Assembly (NCBI RefSeq): GCF_014281965.1
Contig: NZ_JACFTB010000001.1
Span: forward strand, 124,001-188,000
DNA length: 64,000 nt
Direction: 5' to 3'
Source: Rhodococcus sp. BP22
GTDB taxonomy: Bacteria; Actinomycetota; Actinomycetes; Mycobacteriales; Mycobacteriaceae
The translations under genes were made by a program, and so were the position numbers. Positions 33,589 to 44,066 of the stretch are shown in pieces; position 1 is the stretch's first letter, and the number at the start of each line of letters is the position of its first letter. The notes under the pieces were generated by a model. It saw only the letters and a program-made list of their open reading frames with translations. It was not told the origin of the DNA and did no database searches.

Positions 33589-35613
33589 TCATCCGATTCT
33601 GATGGGATCGATCTGCACTCGAACCGAAGACGTACTCTTCCGCGCACTCCTGGCGGCCTGCGCGTCTGCGAGTGAACGGGCAAGCGACCCGCCGGCGTTA
33701 CGGGGCACCCGAAGCAGAAGTCGTTGTACATCGCCCGGCAGGACGTCTTCTCCCCCTCCTGCTGGGGCACGCTGACCATCAGGGAGATCTACCGGCCCGA
33801 GTACTTCCACCTCGTCCGAGAGCCCAGCCGCTTCGACGAGCGCAGTAATCGATGCCGTCGTCCCATCGATTGCCGCAACGTGGACCGCCGGCGGGAAACG
33901 CACCTCTATTCGCTCCTCCAGCTGACTTCGCGCGTGCCCGACCGGATCCCAACGCACGAGTGCCTGCACCGTCGGAATCTCCGATTCAGCCACCACGACC
34001 ACTCGGCCGTTCTCGGTACCGGGCCGCACCAAGGCTGCAGCCGTCATCCATCGGCGAAGTGTCTCCTCTGCTGCACGTAAATCTGCACGGCCCAGCAATG
34101 CCCACCCGTCGAGCAGCAGGGCAGCACCGAACCCACCGGGCGTGGTCGGTTCGGCTCCCACAGTGGATATGACCAGCCTCGCGCCGGAAGCAACGGAGTC
34201 GAGCACCGATGCTCCCCCGGAGGTGTGGACCGGCACGCCAGGAAATGCGCGTCCCAGCTCTTCCGCTGTTCGATGTGCACCGATGACAACTGCCCGTAAG
34301 GTTCGAGACCCGCAGACGGTGCAGCGATGGTTGGTATCGGCGACGCCGCACCAACTGCAGGTGGGGCTGCCTGCGCCGTCCGCTCCCGGAGCAGACGGCA
34401 ATGACAACGGTCCGTTGCAGCGACGGCATCTCGCAGGATTTCGACACTTGCCGCAGGCCAGCGATGGAACGTACCCACCGCGTGGAACCTGAACCAGGAC
34501 AGCCAGATTCGCGGCCAATGCTGTTCGTGCCGCCTCGAATGCGATGGCAGGCAATCGCGCTGCACGTGCCCCCGGGTCTCGGGCCAACGCGTGATCGCTG
34601 TCCGCCAGCGCGACGACGTGTGGTTGCCGAGCCCGGACCACTTCGCGGGGCGCGAGAAGATCGTGTGCCCAACCGGAATCCACGAGCGCCTCGGCTTCTG
34701 CGGTTCTGGCATGCCCAGCCAAGACGACCGCACATCCGCATTCGTGCGCGCGCAACAACGCCACCTCACGGGCATGTGGATAGGGCGATCGAGGTTCGGC
34801 ATAACCGTCGTCACCGTCGTCCCACATGAGCAGCAAGCCCAGATTTCGTGCGGGAGCGAACACCGCGCTTCTGGTGCCGACGACGATCGACACATCGCGT
34901 CGTAGTGCCGCCAACCAGCGTCGGTAGCGTTTGGCAGGTCCGAGACCTGCGGACAGTGCGATCACCGCGTCCGAGCCGGCCACCGCCTCGCAGGCCGACG
35001 CTACGCGATCCAAGTCGCGTTGATCCGGCACCACCACCACCACACTTCGTCCACTCGCCGCCGTGACTGCGGCGAGTTCGGCGATGCGATGAGCCCAATC
35101 CTCGCCCGGAAGTGCTTGCCACACCGCACGCGGACTCCTCGATGCCCTCAGCGCGTCGAGGAAAGCCTCACCGTGGGTGTACGACGACCACGCGCCCGAA
35201 TCGATCGCCGGAGCAACGATGACCGGCATGTCTCCGGAAGGCTCCCCTTCGACCTTGGCATGGCGCGGCGGAACAGCAAGACGCAGGACATCGGCTCTCG
35301 TCCCGGCATATCTCGCGGCGACGGCAGTGACCAGCGCGCTGATCTCGGGCGTCAGGACCCTCTCGGGAGAGACGACACGGTCGAGCCAGCCGAGCTTTCC
35401 CGTGTGATCGCTGGACTCGACACGCTCGACGACGTATCCGTCGACCAGCCTGCCGGCGAACCGAATTCGAACCCGTACCCCTGGTTGAGCACTATCGGCG
35501 AATTCGGCCGGTACGAGATAGTCGAATTCCCGGTCGAGGTGAGCGAGCGGCAGCAGCGGCAACACCCGCGCGATGGGACGCTCCTCGGCTGCCGTTCTCG
35601 CTGCGCCGCTCAC
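33589..35613 (-). CDS. priA: primosomal protein N' (PriA), actinobacterial form lacking helicase motifs
   Basis: Replication restart protein by homology. The 674-residue product has the N-terminal 3'-DNA-binding domain (VLPLLPLAHLDREFDYLVPA, RVRIRFAGRLVDGYVV) and the cysteine-rich zinc segment (CGKCRNPARCRRC, CSWCGVADTNHRCTVCG). The region where helicases carry Walker A reads PGEDWAHRIAELAAV, with no GxxxxGK(S/T), and the DEAH position reads MWDDGDDGYAE. It is therefore probably not an active helicase, a condition shared with other actinobacterial PriA proteins as far as I know. It lies 48 bases after metK. Confidence 0.93.
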   Translation of the reverse strand: MSGAARTAAEERPIARVLPLLPLAHLDREFDYLVPAEFADSAQPGVRVRIRFAGRLVDGYVVERVESSDHTGKLGWLDRVVSPERVLTPEISALVTAVAARYAGTRADVLRLAVPPRHAKVEGEPSGDMPVIVAPAIDSGAWSSYTHGEAFLDALRASRSPRAVWQALPGEDWAHRIAELAAVTAASGRSVVVVVPDQRDLDRVASACEAVAGSDAVIALSAGLGPAKRYRRWLAALRRDVSIVVGTRSAVFAPARNLGLLLMWDDGDDGYAEPRSPYPHAREVALLRAHECGCAVVLAGHARTAEAEALVDSGWAHDLLAPREVVRARQPHVVALADSDHALARDPGARAARLPAIAFEAARTALAANLAVLVQVPRGGYVPSLACGKCRNPARCRRCNGPLSLPSAPGADGAGSPTCSWCGVADTNHRCTVCGSRTLRAVVIGAHRTAEELGRAFPGVPVHTSGGASVLDSVASGARLVISTVGAEPTTPGGFGAALLLDGWALLGRADLRAAEETLRRWMTAAALVRPGTENGRVVVVAESEIPTVQALVRWDPVGHARSQLEERIEVRFPPAVHVAAIDGTTASITALVEAAGLSDEVEVLGPVDLPDGQRAPAGGGEDVLPGDVQRLLLRVPRNAGGSLARSLADAQAARSARKSTSSVRVQIDPIRIG

Positions 35614-35661
35614 CTCACTCCGTTCGTGAACTGCTCTCCCTCGAAGTACCCGAAACCGATA

Positions 35662-36876
35662 TCAGAGACCGGCGGCAGCGCGCAGCTTGTCGGCACGATC
35701 GGTCGATTCCCACGGCAGCGAAATATCCGTTCGGCCGAAGTGGCCGTATGCGGCGGTCGGTGCATAGATCGGACGAAGCAGATCGAGGTCACGAATGATT
35801 GCACCGGGGCGTAGATCGAACACCTCGGAGATCGCCGCCTGAATCCGCACGGGATCGGTCTTTTCGGTTCCGAAGGTCTCGACGAACAGACCGACCGGCG
35901 CCGATTTACCGATTGCATACGCAACCTGAACCTCGATGCGATCGGCAAGTCCGGCTGCCACAGCGTTCTTCGCAACCCATCGCATCGCGTAGGCGGCGCT
36001 ACGGTCGACCTTGGACGGATCCTTGCCGGAAAAGGCGCCGCCGCCATGACGGGCCATGCCGCCATAGGTGTCGACGATGATCTTGCGGCCGGTCAGTCCG
36101 GCATCACCCATCGGCCCGCCGAGCACGAACTTGCCGGTGGGATTGACGAGCAGTCTGATGTTGGAAATGTCGAGCGTAGGGATGTTCAGATCTGCGAGCA
36201 CCGCGCCGAGGACCTTGTCGCGGATGTCCGGCGTCAGCAGATTGTCCAGGTCGATATCGGCCGCGTGCTGGGTGGAGACGACGACCGTGTCCAGTCGCAC
36301 TGCCTGATCGCCGTCGTATTCGATGGTGACCTGGGTCTTACCATCCGGACGCAGATACGGCAGGGTGCCGTTCTTGCGAACCTCGGTCAATCGACGAGCG
36401 AGGCGGTGCGCCAATGCGATCGGAAGCGGCATCAGCTCTGGAGTATCGGTATTTGCGTACCCGAACATCAGCCCTTGGTCGCCTGCACCCTGGCGGTCGA
36501 TCTCGTCCTCGGAGAGTCCTTCGACGCGAGACTCGTGTGAATTATCCACTCCCTGGGCAATTTCCGGAGACTGAGCACCGATCGCAACGTTCACGCCACA
36601 CGAATTGCCGTCGAAGCCTTTGGCAGAGGAGTCGTAGCCGATCTCGAGGACCTTCTCGCGGACGATCTTCGGAATGTCTGCATAGGCGGTGGTATTGACT
36701 TCACCGGCAACATGGACCTGGCCGGTCGTGACCAACGTTTCTACTGCCACGCGTGCACGAGGATCCTCGGTGAGAAGTGCATCGAGGATCGAGTCGCTGA
36801 TCGCATCACAAATTTTGTCTGGGTGACCCTCTGTCACGGACTCACTGGTGAAGAGCCGACTGCCGGACTTGCTCAC
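35662..36876 (-). CDS. metK: S-adenosylmethionine synthetase
   Basis: Makes SAM from methionine and ATP in the cytoplasm, as a tetramer. The 404-residue protein shows the ATP-binding start [16 protein letters not shown], the hexapeptide-type signature [12 protein letters not shown], the glycine-rich [19 protein letters not shown], and the catalytic lysines in the same regions. GTG 36876 with AGAGGAAA upstream. The 192-base gap before it holds a possible -10 (TAATAG on the minus strand, near 36985-36990). I see no SAM riboswitch. Confidence 0.97.
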   Translation of the reverse strand: MSKSGSRLFTSESVTEGHPDKICDAISDSILDALLTEDPRARVAVETLVTTGQVHVAGEVNTTAYADIPKIVREKVLEIGYDSSAKGFDGNSCGVNVAIGAQSPEIAQGVDNSHESRVEGLSEDEIDRQGAGDQGLMFGYANTDTPELMPLPIALAHRLARRLTEVRKNGTLPYLRPDGKTQVTIEYDGDQAVRLDTVVVSTQHAADIDLDNLLTPDIRDKVLGAVLADLNIPTLDISNIRLLVNPTGKFVLGGPMGDAGLTGRKIIVDTYGGMARHGGGAFSGKDPSKVDRSAAYAMRWVAKNAVAAGLADRIEVQVAYAIGKSAPVGLFVETFGTEKTDPVRIQAAISEVFDLRPGAIIRDLDLLRPIYAPTAAYGHFGRTDISLPWESTDRADKLRAAAGL

Positions 36877-37060
36877 GGATTTCCTCTCGACGCGTACTTT
36901 CGGCCGGCCAGGGGCATTACTCCCTGTCTGCCATCACATTCATTCGATTCGAGCACATACCTGGTGAAGCACTCTGAACTACAACTATTATTCGACGTCC
37001 CGAGCCGGATTCCGACACGAAGCGCACGTCACTTTAGTCGGGCGGACGCGTGCTGTGCAC

Positions 37061-37086
37061 CCTTCGAATCACCGGTGATCCGAAGG
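37061..37086. terminator. hairpin spanning the coaBC stop codon
   Basis: A 13-bp inverted repeat with one G-U wobble on the minus strand and almost no loop, containing the coaBC TGA (37069-37071) in its centre. No T-run. It may be a terminator or an mRNA end structure between coaBC and metK. Confidence 0.4.
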
Positions 37087-38310
37087 CTGGATCGCGAGCA
37101 TGCCGACAACTGCGTCGACGACGCGGCTCGCAAGCAAAGCTTTCGAACCCTCTCCGAGCGCCGATTCCGAACCATCGGATCCCAACAGCCACCCGTCGTT
37201 GTCGTCGACCTCGAACGCTTTTCCATCTCCTACCGCGTTGACGACGAGCAGATCGCAGCCCTTGCGTTCGAGCTTCGCTCGCGCATAGGTGAGTACGTCT
37301 CCCTGCTCGTCACCGGTCTCGGCAGCAAAACCTACGATCACAGTGGCTTGTGCAATGTCCCCGTTACGACGTGACTCGACCAGTCCTGCCAAGATGTCGT
37401 CGTTTCGAACCAGCGGGATCGAATCCGGTTCGTCGGCGCCCTTCTTGATCTTGCTTGCGGCGATGGTTGCCGGACGGAAGTCGGCGACAGCCGCCGCCAT
37501 CACGATCACGTCGGAATCCGGGGCGAACTTGCGCACCGCCTCCTGCATCTGCCGCGCCGTCTTCACATGCACGACGTCCACAGCTGCGGGATCTGGAAGT
37601 TCGGTGGTGAAACCGGCGATGAGGGTGACGTCGGCGCCACGTTGAGCTGCCACCCGGGCCAACGCATATCCCTGCTTACCGGAACTACGGTTGCCCAGGA
37701 ATCGGACGGGGTCCAGCGGTTCGCGGGTTCCGCCGGCGGTCACGACGACTCGGCGACCGGAAAGATCTTGCGGGAGTGCATCCGATCGCTCGGCCAGCAG
37801 CATCGCAAGGGCAAATATCTCTGAGGGTTCCGGAAGGCGACCCGCTCCGGTATCGCGGCCCGTCAGACGACCTGACGCAGGTTCGACGACGGTGACACCG
37901 CGACCACGCACGGTGGCGACGTTGGCAACCGTCGCCGGGTGCTCCCACATCTCGGTGTGCATTGCGGGAGCGAGAACAACCGGGCATCGCGCGGTCAGAA
38001 GTGTGGCGGTCAGGAGATCGTCCGCACGCCCGCCTGCGATCCGGGCCAGCAGGTCTGCCGTGGCAGGCGCGACGACCACGAGGTCGGCTTCCTGACCCAG
38101 CCGAACGTGTGGAACCTCGGGCACGTCGGAGAAGACTCCGGTGTGGACCGGGTTACCGGACAGCGCTTCGAACGTTGCCCGCCCCACGAACTCTAGCGCC
38201 GACTCCGTGGGGATCACCCGGACGTGATGTCCACCCTCGGTGAAGCTGCGAATGAGGGAACAGCTCTTGTAGGCGGCGATCCCGCCACCTACTCCGATGA
38301 CTACGCGCAA
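37069..38310 (-). CDS. coaBC: bifunctional phosphopantothenoylcysteine decarboxylase / phosphopantothenate-cysteine ligase
   Basis: Two consecutive steps of coenzyme A synthesis. The 413-residue protein has the N-terminal flavoprotein decarboxylase (VVIGVGGGIAAYKSCSLIRS, catalytic histidine in VPHVRLGQEADLVVVAPATA, substrate motif APAMHTEMWEHPAT) and the C-terminal ligase (VVTAGGTREPLDPVR, FLGNRSSGKQGYALA, KIKK). CoaB dimerises through its C-terminal part. It follows rpoZ by about 25 bases in the gmk-rpoZ-coaBC order common in actinobacteria. Confidence 0.96.
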   Translation of the reverse strand: MRVVIGVGGGIAAYKSCSLIRSFTEGGHHVRVIPTESALEFVGRATFEALSGNPVHTGVFSDVPEVPHVRLGQEADLVVVAPATADLLARIAGGRADDLLTATLLTARCPVVLAPAMHTEMWEHPATVANVATVRGRGVTVVEPASGRLTGRDTGAGRLPEPSEIFALAMLLAERSDALPQDLSGRRVVVTAGGTREPLDPVRFLGNRSSGKQGYALARVAAQRGADVTLIAGFTTELPDPAAVDVVHVKTARQMQEAVRKFAPDSDVIVMAAAVADFRPATIAASKIKKGADEPDSIPLVRNDDILAGLVESRRNGDIAQATVIVGFAAETGDEQGDVLTYARAKLERKGCDLLVVNAVGDGKAFEVDDNDGWLLGSDGSESALGEGSKALLASRVVDAVVGMLAIQPSDHR

Positions 38311-38334
38311 CGGCTGCTTCCTTACCAGCGGTTC

Positions 38335-38640
38335 TTATTCGCCTTCGGAATGCTCGAGGAGATCGGCATGAATCTCCCGGAGTGCGATCGAGAGCGGCTT
38401 CTCCTGCAGACCCGGCTCGACCAAGGGGCCGACGTACTCGAGGATGCCGTCGCCGAGCTGGTTGTAGTAATCGTTGATCTGACGGGCCCGCTTGGCCGCA
38501 TAGATCACGAGGGCGTACTTCGACGACGTGCGCGCCAGAAGTTCGTCAATGGGGGGATTCGTGATGCCGAGCGGCGTGTCGTAGGCCGGCAGAACGCTGG
38601 ATCCGTCGAAATCGGATACGGCCGCTGAAGTGCTGCTCAC
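38335..38640 (-). CDS. rpoZ: RNA polymerase omega subunit
   Basis: Small subunit that helps fold and assemble beta prime. The 101-residue protein starts at GTG 38640, with GGAG seven bases upstream, and contains the family parts [36 protein letters not shown] and the C-terminal [16 protein letters not shown]. The 137-base leader before it is CTG/CAG-rich but has no clear promoter. It lies between gmk and coaBC. Confidence 0.95.
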   Translation of the reverse strand: MSSTSAAVSDFDGSSVLPAYDTPLGITNPPIDELLARTSSKYALVIYAAKRARQINDYYNQLGDGILEYVGPLVEPGLQEKPLSIALREIHADLLEHSEGE

Positions 38641-38777
38641 TATTGATCTCCTGAAAGTGCATCGGTACTGCTGCGAAAAATGCTGGTGCTGTCTGCTGGT
38701 CGAAGCCACACTGCTGGTAGTGCAAGACTGCTGAAGCTGGCGAAAATCGGCTCTACATCGCCCGGAGTACGCCGGAA

Positions 38778-39392
38778 TCAACCGACCGAAGACCTACCGA
38801 CCAACAAGGATACCAACTCATCGCACGAATGGTCGACATCGGCATTGACAATGATCTTGTCGAACTCGTTCTGTGCCGCCAATTCGACCCGTGCGGTCTG
38901 AAGTCGCCGCTCGGTAGCATCTGATTCTTCGGTGGCCCTGGACGTCAGGCGCTGCACGAGATCTTCCCAGGTAGGTGGTGCCATGAACACCAACAGAGCT
39001 TCGGGCTTGGACACCCTGACGGCACGTGCACCGGCGAGATCGAGTTCGAGCAGCACCGGATGCCCTCGCTCCAAGGCTTCCTCTACCGGGGCGGCCGGTG
39101 TGCCGGAGCGGTGCAGACCACCGTGCACACTCGCCCACTCGAGCAATTCGTCTGCCTCGACCATCCGATCGAACTCGTCGGCAGTCACGAAGTGATAGTC
39201 CTCGCCGTCGACCTCGCCGGGCCGCGGCGCCCGGGTGGTCACGGAAACGCTGAACCACAGCTCGGGCAGGGTCCGTCGGACAACTCGAACGACGCTGGAC
39301 TTACCGACGCCCGAGGGACCGGACAACACGATGAGCCGACCCCTCCCGCTCGGTGACGCGTCACTGTCGGACACGGTCGATACCTCCGCCAC
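38778..39392 (-). CDS. gmk: guanylate kinase
   Basis: Phosphorylates GMP to GDP. The 204-residue protein has the P-loop [15 protein letters not shown] near residue 22, the GMP-binding [18 protein letters not shown], and [16 protein letters not shown] 39392 leads into a 17-residue serine- and aspartate-rich extension; a GTG seven codons later is also possible. It follows mihF by 12 bases, in the same order as M. tuberculosis Rv1388-Rv1389. Confidence 0.96.
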   Translation of the reverse strand: MAEVSTVSDSDASPSGRGRLIVLSGPSGVGKSSVVRVVRRTLPELWFSVSVTTRAPRPGEVDGEDYHFVTADEFDRMVEADELLEWASVHGGLHRSGTPAAPVEEALERGHPVLLELDLAGARAVRVSKPEALLVFMAPPTWEDLVQRLTSRATEESDATERRLQTARVELAAQNEFDKIIVNADVDHSCDELVSLLVGRSSVG

Positions 39393-39404
39393 TAGTCGAA
39401 CCTC

Positions 39405-39725
39405 TCAGGCTTCGAAATCGAATTTCGTCAACAGCGCCTTGCGCTGTCGGTCACCGAGACCACGTAGACGACGAGTCGGTGCAATCTCCAACTCGGTCAT
39501 CAATTCCTGGGCCTTGACCTTGCCGACTTTGGGAAGTGCTTCCAAAAGTGCCGACACCTTCATCTTGCCGAGAATCTCGTCGGTTTCGGCATCCTTCAAC
39601 ACTTGCTGCAGGTCGGTGCCGCCACGCTTGAGACGCTCTTTGAGCTCGGCTCTTGTTTTACGGGCGAAAGCCGCCTTCTCCAAAGCGGCTGCTCGCTGCT
39701 CTGCGGTCAACTGGGGAAGGGCCAC
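39405..39725 (-). CDS. mihF: mycobacterial-type integration host factor
   Basis: Nucleoid-associated DNA-binding protein specific to actinobacteria, essential in mycobacteria and able to bend DNA. The 106-residue protein begins ALPQLTAEQRAAALEKAA and ends with the helix-hairpin-helix-like DNA-binding part (LPKVGKVKAQELMTELEIAP followed by RRLRGLGDRQRKALL). GTG 39725 has GGAGG four bases upstream. The 154-base gap before it probably carries its promoter. Confidence 0.94.
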   Translation of the reverse strand: MALPQLTAEQRAAALEKAAFARKTRAELKERLKRGGTDLQQVLKDAETDEILGKMKVSALLEALPKVGKVKAQELMTELEIAPTRRLRGLGDRQRKALLTKFDFEA

Positions 39726-39879
39726 GTTTCCTCCGTCACATCGAAAGGTGAACAGTGCACGGGTATTGCTTGCACTTGGCTGCGGTATACCAGCGGTAAC
39801 CTGCAACGACAGCGACGGTACCCACGCTCGACGGAGTTCGCGAACCCACCCCCACCGCCGAGCGCTTTCGGCCGGTGAG

Positions 39880-40704
39880 CTAAGCCAATGCAGTCTCGAT
39901 CTCATCGCGCAGCGTTCGAGCGGCGTCTTGGAGGGCGCCGACCGTCGGCCCGGCAGCAAGCACTCCGCGGGACGAACTGGGCAGCAACAGGTGCCGGCAA
40001 TCCCCGAAGATGTGCCGCAAATCGCCTACCTCGGCGCCCTGAGCACCGAGACCCGGTGCGAGAATGGGTCCACCGAAGCCCTCGAGGTCCAGACCGTGAT
40101 CTCGGGTGGCACCGACGACAAGGCCCACCGTGCCGAGACCGTCTTTACCGACAGTTCGTGCTCCGTCGACGACCGCCTGCGCAACCGATCGTTCGTTGTT
40201 TTCGGCCAACTGCACCGAAGAACCTTCGGGATTCGACGTCCGTGCGAGAACGAAGACGCCTCGCCCGTGAGCCGAAGCCACGGCGAACGTCTCGGCCAAG
40301 GAGTCGAATCCCAGATACGGCGACACCGTCACCGCATCTGAGGACAACGTGCTCTCCTCCCCCAGCCATGTCTGCGCATACGCACGCATGGTGGTACCGA
40401 TATCCCCACGCTTCGCGTCGGCGATCACCATCGTGCCGGCGTCCCGCAACACCGTGATCGTGCGTTCCAACACTGCGAAGCCTGCGCTGCCGTAGGACTC
40501 GAAGAAAGCGACTTGAGGCTTCACGACGGCGATCTCACCGACGAAGGCCTCGACGCATATCTCCGCGAATGCCTCCAGCCCGTCGGCGTTCCTGGGCAGA
40601 CCCCACGCGTCGAGCAGTGCCGGATGCGGGTCGATGCCGACACAGAGTCGACCCCGCGAGGCGGTCGCGGTGCGGAGTCGGTCCAACCACCCGCCCACGG
40701 TCAT
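39880..40704 (-). CDS. pyrF: orotidine 5'-phosphate decarboxylase, type 2
   Basis: Last step of UMP synthesis. The 274-residue protein has [16 protein letters not shown], the catalytic [15 protein letters not shown] with its lysine, and [14 protein letters not shown] near the end, typical of the subfamily found in actinobacteria. ATG 40704 overlaps the carB stop by four bases. It is the last gene of the pyrR-pyrF operon. Confidence 0.96.
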   Translation of the reverse strand: MTVGGWLDRLRTATASRGRLCVGIDPHPALLDAWGLPRNADGLEAFAEICVEAFVGEIAVVKPQVAFFESYGSAGFAVLERTITVLRDAGTMVIADAKRGDIGTTMRAYAQTWLGEESTLSSDAVTVSPYLGFDSLAETFAVASAHGRGVFVLARTSNPEGSSVQLAENNERSVAQAVVDGARTVGKDGLGTVGLVVGATRDHGLDLEGFGGPILAPGLGAQGAEVGDLRHIFGDCRHLLLPSSSRGVLAAGPTVGALQDAARTLRDEIETALA

Positions 40705-43700
40705 GCCTGACCGCGTCCGGCCATTGCGGCATGCAGATCCTGAAGCGAACGAACTCCGATACCGCCTGCGATGGAAGCTTCGATGCCTTGCACGGCCGCC
40801 GATGCACCCTGGACCGTCGTGATGCACGGGATGTTCTGTGCCACGGCCGCACTTCGAATTTCGTACCCGTCGACGCGCGGACCCGAGTTGCCGTAAGGCG
40901 TGTTGATCACCATCGCGATGTCGCCGGCGAGTATGCGGGCGACGATCGTCGTTTTTCCTTCTGGGACTTCCTCGCCGGACTGCTTGTACACCTGCTCGCA
41001 GGTGATCCCGTTTCGCCGCAAGACTTCTGCGGTTCCCTCGGTGGCGAGAATTGTGAAGCCCAGGTCGGCAAGGCGTTTGACGGGAAAGATCAAGGAACGC
41101 TTGTCCTTGTTGGCGACCGATACGAACACAGCGCCCGATAGTGGAAGCGATCCGTACGCCGCTGTCTGACTCTTGGCGAACGCAGTGCCGAAATCAGCGT
41201 CGATTCCCATCACCTCGCCGGTGGACTTCATCTCCGGGCTCAGCAGAGTGTCGACGCCGGTGCCGTCGGCGCGACGGAATCGGTTGAACGGCAACACTGC
41301 TTCCTTGACGGCAATAGGTGCATCGAGCGGTGTGGTCCCGCCGTCGCCGACCGCAGGAAGCATGCCGCTGGCGCGTAGGTCGGCGATCGACTCACCCATC
41401 ATGACCCGAGCACATGCTTTGGCGAGTTGCACTGCCGTCGCCTTCGAGACGAACGGCACGGTGCGACTGGCACGCGGATTCGCTTCCAGGACATACAGAA
41501 TGTCGTCCTTGAGTGCGTACTGAACGTTGAGAAGGCCCTTGACGCCGATCCCCTTCGCGAGGAGTTCGGTCGAGCGACGAACGTTCTCGATATCGGCTCG
41601 GCCGAGCGTGATCGGTGGTAGCGCACAGGCCGAGTCACCGGAGTGGATACCGGCTTCCTCTATGTGTTCCATCACCCCACCGAGGTACACCTCGGTGCCG
41701 TCGCACAGCGCATCGACATCGATTTCGACGGCATCTTCGAGGAAGCGGTCGACGAGGACGGGCCTGTCGTGCGAGATCTCGGTTGCGCGGTCGATGTACC
41801 CGGCCAGTGACGGCTCGTCGTACACGATTTCCATCCCGCGCCCACCGAGAACGTACGAGGGACGCACGAGCACGGGATATCCGATGCGTGCCGCGATGTC
41901 GCGCGCGCCGTCGAAGGTCGTCGCAGTGCCGAATTTCGGTGCAGGCAAACCGGCTTCGTTCAGGACTCGGCCGAATTCACCGCGGTCCTCCGCGAGGTCG
42001 ATCGCTTCAGGGCTGGTACCGACGATCGGGACGCCCGCTGCTTTCAGCCGTTTCGCCAGGCCGAGCGGAGTCTGACCACCGAGCTGAACGATGACGCCCG
42101 CTACCGTGCCCGACTGTGCCTCGGCTCGGTAGACCTCGAGCACGTCCTCGAAGGTGAGCGGTTCGAAGTACAGGCGGTCGGCCGTGTCGTAGTCGGTGGA
42201 GACGGTTTCGGGGTTGCAGTTGATCATGACCGTCTCGTACCCGGCTTCGGACAATGTCTGCGCCGCGTGAACACACGAGTAGTCGAATTCGATTCCCTGG
42301 CCGATGCGGTTCGGTCCCGATCCGAGAATGAGGACCTTGTCGCGTTCGCGTTGCTCGGCGACCTCGGACTCGGCTTCGGGATCGAGTTCGTAGGTGCCGT
42401 AGTGGTACGGCGTTTTCGCTTCGAATTCAGCGGCGCAGGTGTCGACCGTCTTGTAGACCGGGTGGACTCCGAGTTCGCCTCGCAGAGCCCGGACGCCGTC
42501 TTCGTCGCCGAGTTCGGGTCGGAGCGCGGCGATCTGACGATCGGAGAGCCCGTGGTACTTCGCCTGACGCAGAAGGGCTTCGTCGAACTCTGCTGCCTCG
42601 CGGATGTCGTTGCCGAGCTCGTGGATCAGCTGGAATTGATCGAGGAACCACGGATCGATCTTGGTGGACTCGAACAATTGCTCGACCGTTGCCCCGAGCG
42701 CAAATGCCTTCTCGATGCCGTACATGCGGCCGTCCTGCGGAACGGCCAGATCAGCAAGCAGTCCCTCCAGATCCTCGGCAGGATCGCCTTCGGCATCGCT
42801 CGGCCAGGTCACTTCGGGGCCGGTCCAGTAACCCGCACGCTTGGTTTCGAGCGAGCGCATGACCTTGCCGAACGCCTCGGTGAAGTTGCGTCCGATCGAC
42901 ATCGCCTCACCGACGGACTTCATCGTGGTGGTCAGGGTGCCGTCCGCGCCCGGGAACTTCTCGAATGCGAACCGCGGCGCCTTGACCACGACGTAGTCGA
43001 GAGTGGGCTCGAAGCACGCAGGCGTTTCCCTGGTGATGTCGTTGACGATCTCGTCGAGCGTGTACCCGATGGCGAGCTTGGCGGCCATCTTGGCGATCGG
43101 ATACCCCGTCGCCTTCGATGCGAGTGCAGAAGACCGCGACACCCGCGGATTCATTTCGATGACCACGAGCCGGCCATCGGCGGGGTCCATCGCGAACTGA
43201 ATGTTGCAGCCGCCGGTATCGACGCCCACCTCACGCAGAATGTCGATGGAGAGGTCGCGCATGGCCTGGTATTCGCGGTCGGTGAGTGTCATCGCCGGGG
43301 CAACGGTCACCGAGTCACCGGTGTGCACACCGACCGGATCGACGTTCTCGATGGAGCAGACGATCACGACGTTGTCGCGACTGTCGCGCATGAGTTCGAG
43401 TTCGTACTCTTTCCAACCGAGGATCGACTCCTCGATGAGGACGTTCGCGGTCGGCGAGGCGGACAGACCTCCGCCGGCGATACGCGTCAGATCGGTATCG
43501 TTGTATGCCATTCCGGAACCGAGTCCGCCCATGGTGAACGACGGGCGCACGACGACCGGAAAACCTAGTTCTTCGACAGCAGCTCGCGCCTCGTCCATCG
43601 TGTAGCAGACAGCCGACTTCGCCGACTCGCCGCCGACTTTGGCGACGATGTCCTTGAACTTCTGTCGATCTTCGCCGCGCTGAATGGCGTCGAAATCGGC

Positions 43701-44066
43701 GCCGATCAGCTCGACACCGTACTTGGTCAGAATCCCCTGCTCGTGCAACGCGACGGCCGCGTTGAGGGCAGTCTGCCCGCCGAGGGTCGCGAGAACAGCT
43801 TCGATCGGGTGACCTTGTTCGGCCTCGCGGGCGAAGATCTTTTCGATGAACTCTGCGGTGATCGGCTCGACGTAGGTCGCGTCGGCAAATTCCGGGTCGG
43901 TCATGATCGTCGCCGGGTTGGAGTTGACCAGGCTGACTCGCAGGCCCTCTTCGCGCAGTACGCGACAAGCCTGGGTTCCCGAATAGTCGAACTCGCAGGC
44001 CTGACCGATCACGATCGGGCCCGATCCGATGACCAGTACATGGCTCAGGTCTGTGCGGCGTGGCAT
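40701..44066 (-). CDS. carB: carbamoyl-phosphate synthase, large chain
   Basis: Uses glutamine-derived ammonia, bicarbonate and two ATP to make carbamoyl phosphate for pyrimidines and arginine. The 1121-residue protein has two homologous ATP-grasp halves, opening with [20 protein letters not shown] and [19 protein letters not shown], and ends with the MGS-like allosteric domain ([16 protein letters not shown]). ATG 44066 overlaps the carA stop by one base (TAATG), ensuring equal output of both subunits; the frame upstream of it lies within carA. Confidence 0.97.
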   Translation of the reverse strand: MPRRTDLSHVLVIGSGPIVIGQACEFDYSGTQACRVLREEGLRVSLVNSNPATIMTDPEFADATYVEPITAEFIEKIFAREAEQGHPIEAVLATLGGQTALNAAVALHEQGILTKYGVELIGADFDAIQRGEDRQKFKDIVAKVGGESAKSAVCYTMDEARAAVEELGFPVVVRPSFTMGGLGSGMAYNDTDLTRIAGGGLSASPTANVLIEESILGWKEYELELMRDSRDNVVIVCSIENVDPVGVHTGDSVTVAPAMTLTDREYQAMRDLSIDILREVGVDTGGCNIQFAMDPADGRLVVIEMNPRVSRSSALASKATGYPIAKMAAKLAIGYTLDEIVNDITRETPACFEPTLDYVVVKAPRFAFEKFPGADGTLTTTMKSVGEAMSIGRNFTEAFGKVMRSLETKRAGYWTGPEVTWPSDAEGDPAEDLEGLLADLAVPQDGRMYGIEKAFALGATVEQLFESTKIDPWFLDQFQLIHELGNDIREAAEFDEALLRQAKYHGLSDRQIAALRPELGDEDGVRALRGELGVHPVYKTVDTCAAEFEAKTPYHYGTYELDPEAESEVAEQRERDKVLILGSGPNRIGQGIEFDYSCVHAAQTLSEAGYETVMINCNPETVSTDYDTADRLYFEPLTFEDVLEVYRAEAQSGTVAGVIVQLGGQTPLGLAKRLKAAGVPIVGTSPEAIDLAEDRGEFGRVLNEAGLPAPKFGTATTFDGARDIAARIGYPVLVRPSYVLGGRGMEIVYDEPSLAGYIDRATEISHDRPVLVDRFLEDAVEIDVDALCDGTEVYLGGVMEHIEEAGIHSGDSACALPPITLGRADIENVRRSTELLAKGIGVKGLLNVQYALKDDILYVLEANPRASRTVPFVSKATAVQLAKACARVMMGESIADLRASGMLPAVGDGGTTPLDAPIAVKEAVLPFNRFRRADGTGVDTLLSPEMKSTGEVMGIDADFGTAFAKSQTAAYGSLPLSGAVFVSVANKDKRSLIFPVKRLADLGFTILATEGTAEVLRRNGITCEQVYKQSGEEVPEGKTTIVARILAGDIAMVINTPYGNSGPRVDGYEIRSAAVAQNIPCITTVQGASAAVQGIEASIAGGIGVRSLQDLHAAMAGRGQA

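Noticed and set aside
36877..37068. SAM riboswitch before metK
   Set aside because: No paired helices or conserved SAM-box pattern visible; only a possible -10 element.
38641..38777. CTG-rich stretch before rpoZ as a repeat array
   Set aside because: The CTGCTG words are irregularly spaced with no common unit; composition of a leader, not an array or CRISPR.
39235..40341. Open frame of 368 codons on the plus strand across gmk, mihF and pyrF
   Set aside because: It crosses three well-supported genes on the other strand and shows no domain.
42267..43568. Open frame of 433 codons on the plus strand inside carB
   Set aside because: Antisense shadow of carB with no family-like pattern and no ribosome-binding site.
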